Shown: positions 36,926 through 45,878 of the stretch, piece after piece
Numbering within the stretch: the first letter of the stretch is position 1
Layout of the letters: each line of letters begins with the position of its first letter
DNA from: Vulcanimicrobiota bacterium
GTDB lineage: Bacteria; Vulcanimicrobiota; Xenobia; Xenobiales; JADMJV01
DNA length: 64,000 nucleotides
Assembly (NCBI GenBank): GCA_017307785.1
Contig: JAFKGI010000018.1
Location: 79,325-143,324, forward strand
Reading direction: 5' to 3'
Notes under the pieces: generated by a model
What the model was told of the DNA's origin: nothing
The model's input: only the letters and a program-made list of their open reading frames with translations
Database searches by the model: none
Translations under genes and position numbers: made by a program

Positions 36926-39022
36926 GTGAATTTCTCATGGGCCCGCCGTCTTTGCGTCGGCTTCTGCCTGGCCGGGGGATGGTTCTGGGGCGCGCCCGCC
37001 GTGTGGGCTCAGGAAATCCCCCCTCTGCAAGAGACGTCGACCCAGGTGTTGGGCGACAAGCTGCTGCTTTTGCGCGCCGAGCAGATCACCCGTGAGGGCG
37101 AGGTTATCACCTGCGTCGGTAAAGTTCGCATCGAGTACGAGGGCCTGCAGCTGGATTGCCAGTGGCTGCAATACAACCGGGCCACCGGTCAGGTGATGGC
37201 CCGCAAAGAATGCCTTTTCACCTTCGGGGAAAGCTACGCGGCGGCGGATGAAATCGACTTTTCGATGCTCACCAATGAAGCCGTCCTGCGCAACGTCACG
37301 GGACGTGGCAACGATCTGGGCAGCAACGACAACTACGTAGAGCAGCCGCTTTTTTTCTGGGCCAAGTCGATGAGCTGGAAGCCGGACTTCATCCAGCTCA
37401 ATGAAGCTACCGTCACCACCTGCGACAAGCTTCCCGGGCAGTGGGACTACCGCATTCTGGCCGAGCGCATCGACATCTACCCGCGTGATCGCCTGGAGGC
37501 TTACAATACCTCGGTCGACCTGGGGGGATTTCGTCCGGCCACGCTGCCGAACCTGACTTTCTCGCTGGATCCCACCAAACCGCTGATTCAGGAATACCTG
37601 CCCACGGTCGGTTACTCGACCATCTTTGGCGCTTTCATCCGCACCACTTTGCCCTACAACTTTGACCGCAAGAATGCCGGTAAAGTCCACCTGGATTACT
37701 ACACGCGAACGGGTATTTCCGGCGGCATCGAGCATCGCTTCAACTGGGACGATCGGGCCATTGGCGACATTTACTATTACCAGCAGGGCGGGGTCAACGG
37801 GCAGTCCGGTCGTCTGGACTTTCACACCAACTCCAGCTACAAACTGGACCCCAACACCTTCGCCAACTTCAGTTACTCGCAGAACAAATTCGAGCTGCCC
37901 AACTTCACCTCGCCGCTGACGGTCTCGACCAACGTCGGCATCACGCGCCAGACCGGAGACTTGCTGCTGATGCTGCAGGCCGGCTATTCGCGCAGCGGCG
38001 ACAACACCAACACCACCTACGTGGGAACGGCTCAGAAAGACTTCGGCGATCGCACCCGGTTACTGCTGACGGCCGACTACAACTTCGCCTCGACGCTCGA
38101 TCAGCGGACCCGCCGCTTTCACTACCTGGGCAATCTGCAGCATCGGGCTGACTTCGGCTATTTTGAAGCGGCTCTCGAGTCCTCGACCGGTCTGCGCACT
38201 TACTACTTGAATCGCACCCCGGAACTGCGCTTTGTCAGTTCGCCTATTCGCCTGGGTGAGTTGCCGCTGCTGGCCTCGGCCAGCTACGCCCGCATCTTTG
38301 AGTCCCCCAGCGACGTGCAGGCGGCTCGTTGGGATTTGCGCCTGACTCTGCCCGACCAGATGTACTCGGTGGGGGACAGTCGCTTCGTGGTGGGTGGCGG
38401 TCTGCGCCAGTTTTTCTACGACACCGGTCAGAAGCAGCGGGTCTGGCTGGCCCGCGCCAGCTGGTTTCAGCCGATCGGCGATTCGATGACGGCACGCGTG
38501 GACTACAATCTGCAGGGACAACACGGCGCGACGCCCTTTCTGCACGACATTCACCGCTCGTTCAACGTCATCACCGGCGGCCTGGAATATTACAACAGCG
38601 GCACCGTTCGACTGGGCGCTTATGGTGGCTACGACTTCCTGAACAAACGCCCCAACGATTTGATTGCCCGCATGGACATCAATCCGGGCCCGGAGTTCGG
38701 ATTGTCCTCGGGAGCCAACTTCGACCCGGTCGACCGCCATTTCCGCAGCATGGACAACATGCTCTCGGTGCGCCTGGGGGACAGCGTCAGCGTCTCCCAC
38801 TGGAGCGTCTACGATTTTCAGCAGCACAAGCTGACTTACCAGGACGTGATGCTCAACTTCGAAAGCCACGACTGGGTGGCTTCCGTGGCTTACCGCGGCC
38901 TGCAGCAGGAAGTCTTCTTCCAGCTGAACCTGCGCGGCTTCCCCTCCGCACCGCTGCACATCGGCCCCGAAGCCGGGCTGCCCACTCTGCCCAATAACCT
39001 GAGCAACCCCTTCGTCCGCTAG
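36926..39022 (+). CDS. LptD/OstA-like outer membrane protein
   Basis: 698 aa from GTG. Signal peptide ends near AVWAQE (residue about 29). Residues about 40-130 are an OstA/LptA-type jelly-roll (LLLRAEQITREGEVITCVGKV split in the source, then YEGLQLDCQWLQYN), as at the N-terminus of LptD. The remainder alternates aromatic and polar residues in long strands typical of a beta-barrel. LptD inserts lipopolysaccharide in the outer leaflet. It is shorter than enterobacterial LptD (about 780 aa) and lacks an obvious four-Cys disulfide set, so it may be a divergent LptD or a related OstA barrel protein. Confidence 0.8.
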   Translation: MNFSWARRLCVGFCLAGGWFWGAPAVWAQEIPPLQETSTQVLGDKLLLLRAEQITREGEVITCVGKVRIEYEGLQLDCQWLQYNRATGQVMARKECLFTFGESYAAADEIDFSMLTNEAVLRNVTGRGNDLGSNDNYVEQPLFFWAKSMSWKPDFIQLNEATVTTCDKLPGQWDYRILAERIDIYPRDRLEAYNTSVDLGGFRPATLPNLTFSLDPTKPLIQEYLPTVGYSTIFGAFIRTTLPYNFDRKNAGKVHLDYYTRTGISGGIEHRFNWDDRAIGDIYYYQQGGVNGQSGRLDFHTNSSYKLDPNTFANFSYSQNKFELPNFTSPLTVSTNVGITRQTGDLLLMLQAGYSRSGDNTNTTYVGTAQKDFGDRTRLLLTADYNFASTLDQRTRRFHYLGNLQHRADFGYFEAALESSTGLRTYYLNRTPELRFVSSPIRLGELPLLASASYARIFESPSDVQAARWDLRLTLPDQMYSVGDSRFVVGGGLRQFFYDTGQKQRVWLARASWFQPIGDSMTARVDYNLQGQHGATPFLHDIHRSFNVITGGLEYYNSGTVRLGAYGGYDFLNKRPNDLIARMDINPGPEFGLSSGANFDPVDRHFRSMDNMLSVRLGDSVSVSHWSVYDFQQHKLTYQDVMLNFESHDWVASVAYRGLQQEVFFQLNLRGFPSAPLHIGPEAGLPTLPNNLSNPFVR

Positions 39023-39800
39023 TTCTGCTGGGGGGCCGGGGGCCACTTGTCGGCCTGGCGGTAAGACTTACCGGGGACTGGCAAGATCTGTGGGGTCGGG
39101 CCGACTTACCGGGGCCTGGCAAGATCCGCAGGGCGGGCGTTACTTGTCGGCCAGGCGGTAAGACTTACCGGGGACTGGCAAGATCTGCCGGGCCTGGCGT
39201 TACTTGTCGGCCTGGCGGTAAGACTTACCGGGGACTGGCAAGATCTGCGGGGTCGGGCCGACTTACCGGGGACTGGCAAGTTCCGCCGGGGCCTGGGCCA
39301 CTTGTCGGGCTGGCGGTAAAACTTACCGGGGGACTGGCAAGTTCCGCCGGGGCCTGGCAAGTTCCGTCGGGGCCTGGGCAACTTGTCGGCCTGGCGGTAA
39401 AACTTACCGGGGACTGGCAAGATCCGCGGGGCCGGGCCGACTTGTCGGGCTGGCGGTAAGACTTACCGAGGACTGGCAAGATCCGCTGGGCCGGGCGTTA
39501 CTTGTCGGCCTGGCGGTAAGATTTACCGGGAACTGGCAAGATCTGCCGGGGCGGGCGTTAGTTGTCGGCCTGGCGGTAAGACTTGCCGGGGACTGGCAAG
39601 ATCTGCCGGGGCGGGCGTTACTTGTCGGCCTTGCGGTAAGATTTACCGGGCACTGGCAAGTTTCCGCAGGGACGGGGGCCACTTGTCGGTCAGGCGGTAA
39701 GATTTACCGGGGACTGGCAAGGTCCGCCGGGGCCGGGGGCCACTTGTCGGCCTGGCGGTAAGACTTACCGGGCACTGGCAAGATCTGCCGGGGCGCGAAG
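39023..39800 (-). repeat. 60-bp palindromic tandem repeat array 4 (about 11 full units)
   Basis: From the base after the LptD-like stop (39022) to about 39800; the convergent secreted-protein gene stops at 39832. About eleven full units (cores near 39056, 39154, 39214, 39312, 39402, 39460, 39520, 39578, 39638, 39696, 39756) with three partial units that keep only the right half. Orientation as array 1. The 32 bp between array and gene has no further structure. Confidence 0.95.
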
Positions 39801-39831
39801 CGAGCGAACAAAGTTTTGCACCCGCGAAGCG

Positions 39832-40521
39832 TCAGCGCAGCGTCACCTCGACGCGGCTGAGGTCGAAGTTCTGGTAGGGGAAGTCTGAGGGGAGGTCGGC
39901 GTGGTGGCGGACGTCGTCGAGGGGGTCGCTGGGGTAGAACTGGGGGACGGGCGGGACGATGCCCTGGCCTTTGTTGACGCGGATGGTCTGCAGGGAGTTC
40001 TTGATCAGGTCGGGACCTTGACCTAGCGTGTCCAATGGGCGGCCGATCAGCCCTTGTCGGTAGCTGTCGCAGGTTAAGGCGTGGACGGTGAAAGTGGGCG
40101 GCAGGATGAACTGATTGAGCAAGTTGGTCGATTCGGCCACGTCGAAGATGACTTCGAGGCTGCGCAGGTCCGGCTGAATGCGGCCGGCCGAGTTGAGGTT
40201 ACCGGATTGGAAGAACTGGAAGCCGGGCCGTGGCGCGCGAGCCTGGCGGTGATACCAGGCCCAGGTCAGGCCGTCGAAGCGCACGAAGTCGGAGAAGGTA
40301 TCCAGGTCGGTGCATTCAATGGGCTGGTTGAATGAGTTGAAGAGGATGACGTAGTATCCTCGGCCGCTGGTGTCGATGACGCCGTTGGGGTTGACCGTCA
40401 ATGTGATGGCCAACAGACGATTGGCGAACGGCGAACCTGGGAACGGGAACGGCTGAGCCTGCGCGGCCTGTGCCAGCAGCATTGCGAGACCGACTTGTTT
40501 GAGAATTTTTCGAGGTGACAC
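39832..40521 (-). CDS. Secreted protein of unknown function, 229 aa
   Basis: GTG start with a good signal peptide (MSPRKILKQVGLAMLLAQAA, cleavage near AQAQ). The mature part has beta-rich sequence beginning ANRLLAITLTVNPNGVIDTSGRGYYVILFN, perhaps an immunoglobulin-like or fimbrial-like fold, but I recognise no family. Its start codon overlaps the start region of lnt on the other strand by 7 bp, an unusual head-to-head overlap. Confidence 0.7.
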   Translation of the reverse strand: MSPRKILKQVGLAMLLAQAAQAQPFPFPGSPFANRLLAITLTVNPNGVIDTSGRGYYVILFNSFNQPIECTDLDTFSDFVRFDGLTWAWYHRQARAPRPGFQFFQSGNLNSAGRIQPDLRSLEVIFDVAESTNLLNQFILPPTFTVHALTCDSYRQGLIGRPLDTLGQGPDLIKNSLQTIRVNKGQGIVPPVPQFYPSDPLDDVRHHADLPSDFPYQNFDLSRVEVTLR

Positions 40522-42032
40522 GCTTGAGTAAACCCTTGCCCTTTCGGTGGGCGCTGCTTTTCAGCTCAGGTGCGGCCCTCCTTTTGATGCTCGCCTTCCC
40601 GTTCACGCGACTATTTCCCCTCACGCTCGGCTGTCTGGTTCCTTTGATGTTGGCCCTGCGCGGTCAGGGCTGGCTGCGCGGCTTGCTGTTTGGCCTGCTT
40701 TTCGGATTTATTTTCCAGAGCTACATCATGTTCTGGGCCAATTTCTTCGGCCCGCCGGCCTATCTGTTCTTGGCCGGCTACAAGACCGTACTGCCCGCTT
40801 TCTTTGGCCTGCTCTGGGGATGGATTGGACGGAAGCGGCCGGAGCTTTATCCGCTGGCTTTCGTGGCCGGATTTGTGGGCCTGGAGTACTTGCAGACCTT
40901 TGGCCCCTTCGGCGTCACCTGGGGCATGCTCTCGCACGCCTGGGCCCGCTATCCGCTCTTTCTCCAGGTGTGCTCCCTGTTCGGTCCCTGGGCCTTAAGC
41001 TTCTTGCTGCTGCTGGCCAACGCCAGTTTGTTCGTAGCCCTGGTCCCTGAATATCGTAGTCAGCGCTTGCGCTGGTGGCTGACCAGCGCCCTTTTGTGGC
41101 TGGCGGCGCTGGGATTTGGCGGCTGGCGTCTGCAGCAGGACTGGGGGCCCGGCACCACCTTCAAGGCCGGAGTGGCCCAGAATTCGATGGGCCGAGACGT
41201 GCGTTGGGATCCCAATTTCGCGCAGACGGCCGTGCAGAATCTGGAGCGTCTGACCCTTTCGGCGGGAGCCAAAGGCGCCCAACTGATCGTCTGGCCGGAA
41301 ACGGCCATTCCTTATCGGGGTTTTCTGAAACTGCCTCAGCTCACTTTCGAGATCGGCATGCTGGGTCTGCAGAGCAAGGCCTATATCATCGTCGGATCGA
41401 TCGAAAAATTGGACGACGAATACAAGCATACGGTCAACTGCGCCAGTCTGGTTACGCCTCAGGGTGCTTTTGAGGGACGCTACGACAAGCAGCGGTTGGT
41501 TCCGGGCGGGGAATATCTACCGCTGGAAAGCGTGCTGCGGCCCTACAAGATTTTCGATCGGGTCATGCGCTATATTCCCGGAGAACATTCTGGCGGCGTT
41601 TTCGATTGCCCAGACCTGAAAGTGCGACCGGGAATGCTGATTTGTTTCGAGTCGATGGTACCTTATCTGGCCGCACAACGGGTGCGCGACGGCAGCGATG
41701 TGCTGGTGGTAGCCACCAACGACGGCTGGTTCGGCACCAATCCGGCTATTATGCACCACTTTGAGATGGCCATCTTTCGCGCCGTCGAGCAGGGGAGACC
41801 GGTGATCCAGTGCGGCAATACCGGGGTGTCCGGAATGATCGACGAGCGCGGCCGGGTCATGGAAGAAACGCCCATCAATCAAGCCGTGCTGGCCGTTCAC
41901 GAAGTTACCGCCCGCCAACAACGGACGGTTTACGCGCGGGTGGGAGACGTGCTGCCCTGGCTGGCCTTGCTGGTTTTTCTCTTGTGTCCGATGCTTCCGA
42001 AAGGGAGAGAAGCCTCGGCAGGGAACCTTTAG
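40515..42032 (+). CDS. lnt: Apolipoprotein N-acyltransferase
   Basis: 505 aa from GTG 40515 (a TTG at 40524 is the alternative). Six to seven transmembrane helices at the N-terminus, then a periplasmic nitrilase-type domain with catalytic triad E262 (in VWPETAIPY), K325 (in YDKQRLVPGGEY) and C377 (in LICFESMVP), and a final transmembrane helix. It adds the third acyl chain to lipoproteins, so its presence implies a diderm envelope. Followed 3 bp later by a CvpA-like gene. Confidence 0.96.
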   Translation: MTRLSKPLPFRWALLFSSGAALLLMLAFPFTRLFPLTLGCLVPLMLALRGQGWLRGLLFGLLFGFIFQSYIMFWANFFGPPAYLFLAGYKTVLPAFFGLLWGWIGRKRPELYPLAFVAGFVGLEYLQTFGPFGVTWGMLSHAWARYPLFLQVCSLFGPWALSFLLLLANASLFVALVPEYRSQRLRWWLTSALLWLAALGFGGWRLQQDWGPGTTFKAGVAQNSMGRDVRWDPNFAQTAVQNLERLTLSAGAKGAQLIVWPETAIPYRGFLKLPQLTFEIGMLGLQSKAYIIVGSIEKLDDEYKHTVNCASLVTPQGAFEGRYDKQRLVPGGEYLPLESVLRPYKIFDRVMRYIPGEHSGGVFDCPDLKVRPGMLICFESMVPYLAAQRVRDGSDVLVVATNDGWFGTNPAIMHHFEMAIFRAVEQGRPVIQCGNTGVSGMIDERGRVMEETPINQAVLAVHEVTARQQRTVYARVGDVLPWLALLVFLLCPMLPKGREASAGNL

Positions 42033-42035
42033 GCC

Positions 42036-42566
42036 GTGCACTGGATAGACATTATCTGCCTGATGGTTATTGGTTTCGGCACCGCCGCCGGCTACAAGCG
42101 AGGTTTGGTCCTCGAAGTCACCGACTGGTGCATTGGTCTCATCGCGGGACTCATCGCTTTCCGAGGCTTCCGCCCCTTTGGCAGCTTCATTCACCGAATG
42201 ATTCCCGGTTGGCCGGAGCCGACCGCCCAGAGCATTGGCTTCTGGTTCCTCTTGCTCTTCTTCGGCGTCATGATTTTGTCGCTGGGCCTGCACATCGACC
42301 GCGCTGCGCGTGAGGATGACCGTCTTCCCGTAGAAATTCGGGATTATGGCGGAACCTTTGTGGCCCTGGTGAAATGTCTGATCATCGCCAGTCTGCTGTG
42401 CGCTTATCTGCCTTACTCCGACGGCCTCACCAATTCCGAGCGCCAGGGTGTGCGCCGCGCTGCTTCTTCGGGCATTCTGCGCGGCCTGAGCGCCCCCATC
42501 AGCGTGCTGGTCTCCATCGTGGCTCCGGCCGATATCTCCCAGAAATACCGCGAAGCCGTCAAGTGA
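42036..42566 (+). CDS. CvpA-family membrane protein
   Basis: 176 aa from GTG. Four transmembrane helices; start WIDIICLMVIGFGTAAGYKRG and GLVLEVTDWCIGLIAG match the CvpA (colicin V production) family, whose members act in envelope or purine-linked functions not fully defined. Coupled to the next gene (GTGA overlap), in the lnt operon. Confidence 0.8.
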   Translation: MHWIDIICLMVIGFGTAAGYKRGLVLEVTDWCIGLIAGLIAFRGFRPFGSFIHRMIPGWPEPTAQSIGFWFLLLFFGVMILSLGLHIDRAAREDDRLPVEIRDYGGTFVALVKCLIIASLLCAYLPYSDGLTNSERQGVRRAASSGILRGLSAPISVLVSIVAPADISQKYREAVK

Positions 42567-43408
42567 AGCCGCGCCAGTTGCTGGCGGGGATTCTGGGAGG
42601 TCTGCTCGGTTCGGCTCTGGCTGCCGGCCCCGATCCGCGGGTTCAGGATCTGCGTTTGGAAGAACAGATTTCCCAGGCTCAGAAGCTCTCGGTAGAGGCG
42701 GGGCAGGCCTATCAGGAATGGTTGAACGGTCGGATCAAGCCGAAGGCGGCCGAAACGCTGGTGGAAAGCCGACTGCAGGGAATGGCGGCTTTTCAGGGAC
42801 AGGCTGCCACTCTGGCCGCTCCCGTCAGTCAGACCAGCGTGCGCCACTGGGCGCGGATGCAGAAACAAGAGCTACAATACTACCTGACGGATATTCGCCA
42901 GAAGCCGCCGCAACCGCGCACTCAGGCGCTTTTGCAGCAACGCTGGCAGAATGCGGTCGAGATTCAGAGCGATCTGCTGGAGACTCGGCGCCGACAGCTG
43001 CAGGTGGTGGAAAAGCAGTCGGGCAATCCGCGGGCCGTAGCCTACTACCGCTGGCGTGCCCAGATGCTGCCGGTCTTGCAGGCCGAATTGAATCTGGCGC
43101 GCGATGTGGCGCAGGCTTTTCAGCAGCAGAATCAGACGGCCAGGCTCACCGGTAAGGCGCTGGCGCTCCACGACCTGGCGGCCGCCATCCAGCCTCCGGC
43201 TTTTTGCAAGCAGGCTCACCAACTCTACGTGGAGCGTTTCGTAACCCTGGGCCGACTGTGTGCTTCGGCCCAGCAGGCCATTTCCGCGCCCGACCAGGAC
43301 TCGGTGTCCAATCTTCAGGATGACGAAGAAGTCTACCGCAAGAAAGCGCTGGCCAGCGACGACGCCAGCCTGGCCGTGCTCAGCTCTTTGCTTTCAAAGC
43401 CTCGTTAA
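42563..43408 (+). CDS. Secreted helical protein, 281 aa
   Basis: GTG at 42563 overlaps the CvpA-like stop as GTGA. Signal peptide of about 20 residues (VKPRQLLAGILGGLLGSALA). The mature chain is almost all helix with many Gln and charged residues, consistent with coiled coil, and no known domain is seen. It is the third gene of the lnt operon and ends by overlapping the convergent zinc-ribbon gene by 29 bp. Confidence 0.7.
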   Translation: MKPRQLLAGILGGLLGSALAAGPDPRVQDLRLEEQISQAQKLSVEAGQAYQEWLNGRIKPKAAETLVESRLQGMAAFQGQAATLAAPVSQTSVRHWARMQKQELQYYLTDIRQKPPQPRTQALLQQRWQNAVEIQSDLLETRRRQLQVVEKQSGNPRAVAYYRWRAQMLPVLQAELNLARDVAQAFQQQNQTARLTGKALALHDLAAAIQPPAFCKQAHQLYVERFVTLGRLCASAQQAISAPDQDSVSNLQDDEEVYRKKALASDDASLAVLSSLLSKPR

Positions 43409-44630
43409 CAGCGGCAAAGCGCAGCATGTGGCCGTGTCCGGCCAGACAGCTCTCCAGCCCGGTTTCCAGATCAATGGGATCCTTGCGGTCGGCATAATCG
43501 CGTAGCTTGCGAACCCCGGTTGCCAACGACTGCAGAGATTGCTCCATGGCTTCGACGGCCTCGTCATAGGGTTCGAGCTGCTCTTCGGGGGCGCCCGAGG
43601 GCGGCGGCGCCAGTTCCGCCATACCCTTCTCGGCCTGGGCGGTCAGGCCGCTGTACCAATCCAGCACTTCCAGAAAAGCCTCACGATCCAGGGCTCCGTC
43701 GCGAAAGCCTTCGCCGGCGGCCATCAGCTTGCGCAAATTGGCGGGCAGGGAGGCGTCGTTGTAGCTGCTGCCCTCGCCCGGGGTCTGCATGTCGATCAGG
43801 CGGGCCTGGCAGTTGGTACAACTCTTTTCCCCGTGTTCATTGGCGTGGCCACAGCGAAAGCAGAGGAGCCCGTTGTCCACTTCGGCTTCTTTCTGGAACT
43901 CTTGCTGCAGTTCCAGCAGGAAGGCGCTGCTCAGACACAGGCGACCCAGGGCTCCATCCAGTCCGGATTTGTCGCCGCTTTCAAAGAAACGAGCGATTTC
44001 GTCGAGCACCACATTTTGCTCTTCCAGGGCGTCCAGCAGTTGCTGCTGGCGCGGATCGCCTTCGACTTCGGCCAGTAGCGGCTGGAGACTCTCGACGAAG
44101 CCGTCGTGGAATTCGCAGAAGGCGTCAAACCGTTCCTGAAAGAGTTCGGCCGGCAACTGGCCGCCGACATGGGCTTTGCCCACGCGCACCAGTTCCTGGA
44201 TGTAGGGGGCGTCGGAAAAATGCTGCTCGGCCAGATGTTCGCGCAGATCTTGAAAGGCCCAGAAAAGCTGGTTGACGGTGGCGTTGCAGGTTTCCAGTTG
44301 GCGGGCCAGATCGTAGGGGCGGCGAGTTTCCAGAGCCCGACTGACCTTGGGAAATTGCTCGGCCAGATTGCGGAAGGCGTTGTAGGCCAGAGCCACTCCG
44401 GTTTCGATTTCCGGAGTGCGTACCTGAAAGCGCAGGCCGTTCTCGAATTGGAGGCGCAAATGGCCCAGGTCCTGGTCGACCACGGCCAGCTGGGCTTCTA
44501 CCTCGGCGGCCTCCGAGTGTCCGTCGAGATGGTCGGCGGCCGTATCCACCAGCTGATTGAAAGAATCCATGTCGCTGCGGTTGGGACGGATGCGTGCGAA
44601 GATGGTGGATGGATCGGCGAGCTCGGACAT
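43380..44630 (-). CDS. Helical protein with central zinc ribbon
   Basis: 416 aa, cytoplasmic. Long helical, Glu/Gln-rich flanks surround a zinc-ribbon knuckle pair CFRCGH and CTNCQ (two CxxC pairs 14 residues apart) near residues 256-276. The protein resembles the eukaryote-like/bacterial zinc-ribbon-plus-helix scaffold type in outline only; family not recognised. It lies downstream of the NlpC/P60-like gene's terminator, so it probably has its own promoter in 44631-44645 or within the terminator region. Confidence 0.65.
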   Translation of the reverse strand: MSELADPSTIFARIRPNRSDMDSFNQLVDTAADHLDGHSEAAEVEAQLAVVDQDLGHLRLQFENGLRFQVRTPEIETGVALAYNAFRNLAEQFPKVSRALETRRPYDLARQLETCNATVNQLFWAFQDLREHLAEQHFSDAPYIQELVRVGKAHVGGQLPAELFQERFDAFCEFHDGFVESLQPLLAEVEGDPRQQQLLDALEEQNVVLDEIARFFESGDKSGLDGALGRLCLSSAFLLELQQEFQKEAEVDNGLLCFRCGHANEHGEKSCTNCQARLIDMQTPGEGSSYNDASLPANLRKLMAAGEGFRDGALDREAFLEVLDWYSGLTAQAEKGMAELAPPPSGAPEEQLEPYDEAVEAMEQSLQSLATGVRKLRDYADRKDPIDLETGLESCLAGHGHMLRFAAVNEALKAKS

Positions 44631-44645
44631 AACGGACCTTTCCGA

Positions 44646-44680
44646 TAAAAAGTAAGGCCCCGACTTGAGGTCGGGGCCTT
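44646..44680 (-). terminator. Intrinsic terminator of the NlpC/P60-like gene
   Basis: Perfect 11-bp stem AAGGCCCCGAC/GTCGGGGCCTT with a 5-base loop (44654-44680), followed on the minus strand by AC and five T residues. It is 24 bp beyond the stop of the gene at 44705. Confidence 0.9.
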
Positions 44681-44704
44681 GTCTTTCGCCAGGGGCGTGG
44701 AAGT

Positions 44705-45514
44705 TTACTGTCGGCTGTAGTAGATGCCGCCCTGTGGGTTGCGGTTGTTGTGCTGGGAAATGCGCTGATGACCCGGGCGGTCGTTGTTGGAGCCGATCAA
44801 CTGGGTGGCGCCGGGGGTGGCCACCATTTCGGTGTGGCCGCGGCTGGGGTTCATCCAGACGTCACCCGGTTTGGCCTGTTCGGCCGGAATTCGGCGGTAG
44901 CCCTGGCGCAGCAGAGCCTGTTCCAGACCGCGCACGTTGACGAAGTGCCCTTGAATGCCGCCCGTGCTCTGCAGCAGCGAGGAGACGAAGTCAGCGCAGT
45001 TGTTGGTCTGACCGCCGGCGGCGGTGAAGTTGGGCAGGCGACCTTTGATGTCGATGGCGTTCTGGCCCAGGAAGCGCTGGCCTAGAGCCACCGCCGCCGA
45101 ACCGCCGCTGCCGACCTGGCCGGGCAGCATCGGCTGAGCGCCGTTGGCGTAGCCGGGGCCGTAAGGCATGCCGCCACCGGGATAGCCGCTGGGGCCGAAG
45201 GGCATCGGAGAGAAAGGCTGACCTCCACCCATGTAGCCGCCCATACCGTTGCCGATACCGGGGAAGCCGCCGCCCATTCCGGGGATGCCCTGCTGCATGC
45301 CGGGCATTCCGCCCATCATAGCGGGGTTGAAGCCACCCCCGCCCATCATGCCCATCATCATTTGCATCATGCCCATCATCATCTGCATCATTTGCTGCAT
45401 CTGGGCCATCTGTTGTCCCATTTGGAAGCCCTGCTGGTAGGGATTCTGCTGTTGCATCCCACCGAAGCCGAAGGGGGACATTTGGTTGAAACCAACGTTA
45501 CCGACAAAAGCCAT
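44705..45514 (-). CDS. Met/Gly/Gln-rich protein with NlpC/P60- or CHAP-like peptidase domain
   Basis: 269 aa. Residues about 15-130 are low complexity: runs of MMQMMMG-type methionine, then GGGF, MGG and PMPFGPSGYPG. The C-terminal about 130 residues resemble a papain-fold amidase: NNCADFVSSLLQ (nucleophile C173), then KPGDVW and GHTEMV (H227), an order and spacing typical of NlpC/P60 and CHAP peptidoglycan hydrolases. There is no signal peptide, so if it acts on the wall it needs a non-Sec route or lysis. Monocistronic, with terminator at 44646-44680. Confidence 0.75.
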   Translation of the reverse strand: MAFVGNVGFNQMSPFGFGGMQQQNPYQQGFQMGQQMAQMQQMMQMMMGMMQMMMGMMGGGGFNPAMMGGMPGMQQGIPGMGGGFPGIGNGMGGYMGGGQPFSPMPFGPSGYPGGGMPYGPGYANGAQPMLPGQVGSGGSAAVALGQRFLGQNAIDIKGRLPNFTAAGGQTNNCADFVSSLLQSTGGIQGHFVNVRGLEQALLRQGYRRIPAEQAKPGDVWMNPSRGHTEMVATPGATQLIGSNNDRPGHQRISQHNNRNPQGGIYYSRQ

Positions 45515-45617
45515 GTCTAACGATCTCCCGATTCATCTATTTGGGGTATTTTCCCACCATGCTTTGGGGCTGTAAAGTGGCGCGCAAAAGTTTAACAAAC
45601 CTGATGTCCTGAGGGTT

Positions 45618-45878
45618 TTAGCGGATCTCGAAAGTGCCCAGGGGAGGCCCGTCGGGCCAGTCTTCGCGCACGGAGGTGACTCGCGAGCCTTCCGGTCCGC
45701 GCCGCACATGTTGCAGAAATTCTTCCAGTCGCTCGCCCTGGGCCTGCAGCTCGACTCGACCGTCCTCAAGGTTGCGCACCCAGCCGGCGATGCCCAGCTG
45801 ATGGGCCCATTTGCGCACGTGCCAGCGAAAGCTGACGCCCTGGACGTGGCCGGAGACGAAGGCATGCACGGTTTTCAT
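45618..45878 (-). CDS. acyP: Acylphosphatase
   Basis: 86 aa. Signature SGHVQGVSFRWHV with catalytic R18, then GWVRN with N36, and a closing FEIR strand. Hydrolyses acyl phosphates. ATG overlaps the alpha-2-macroglobulin stop as ATGA, so translation is coupled. Confidence 0.96.
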   Translation of the reverse strand: MKTVHAFVSGHVQGVSFRWHVRKWAHQLGIAGWVRNLEDGRVELQAQGERLEEFLQHVRRGPEGSRVTSVREDWPDGPPLGTFEIR

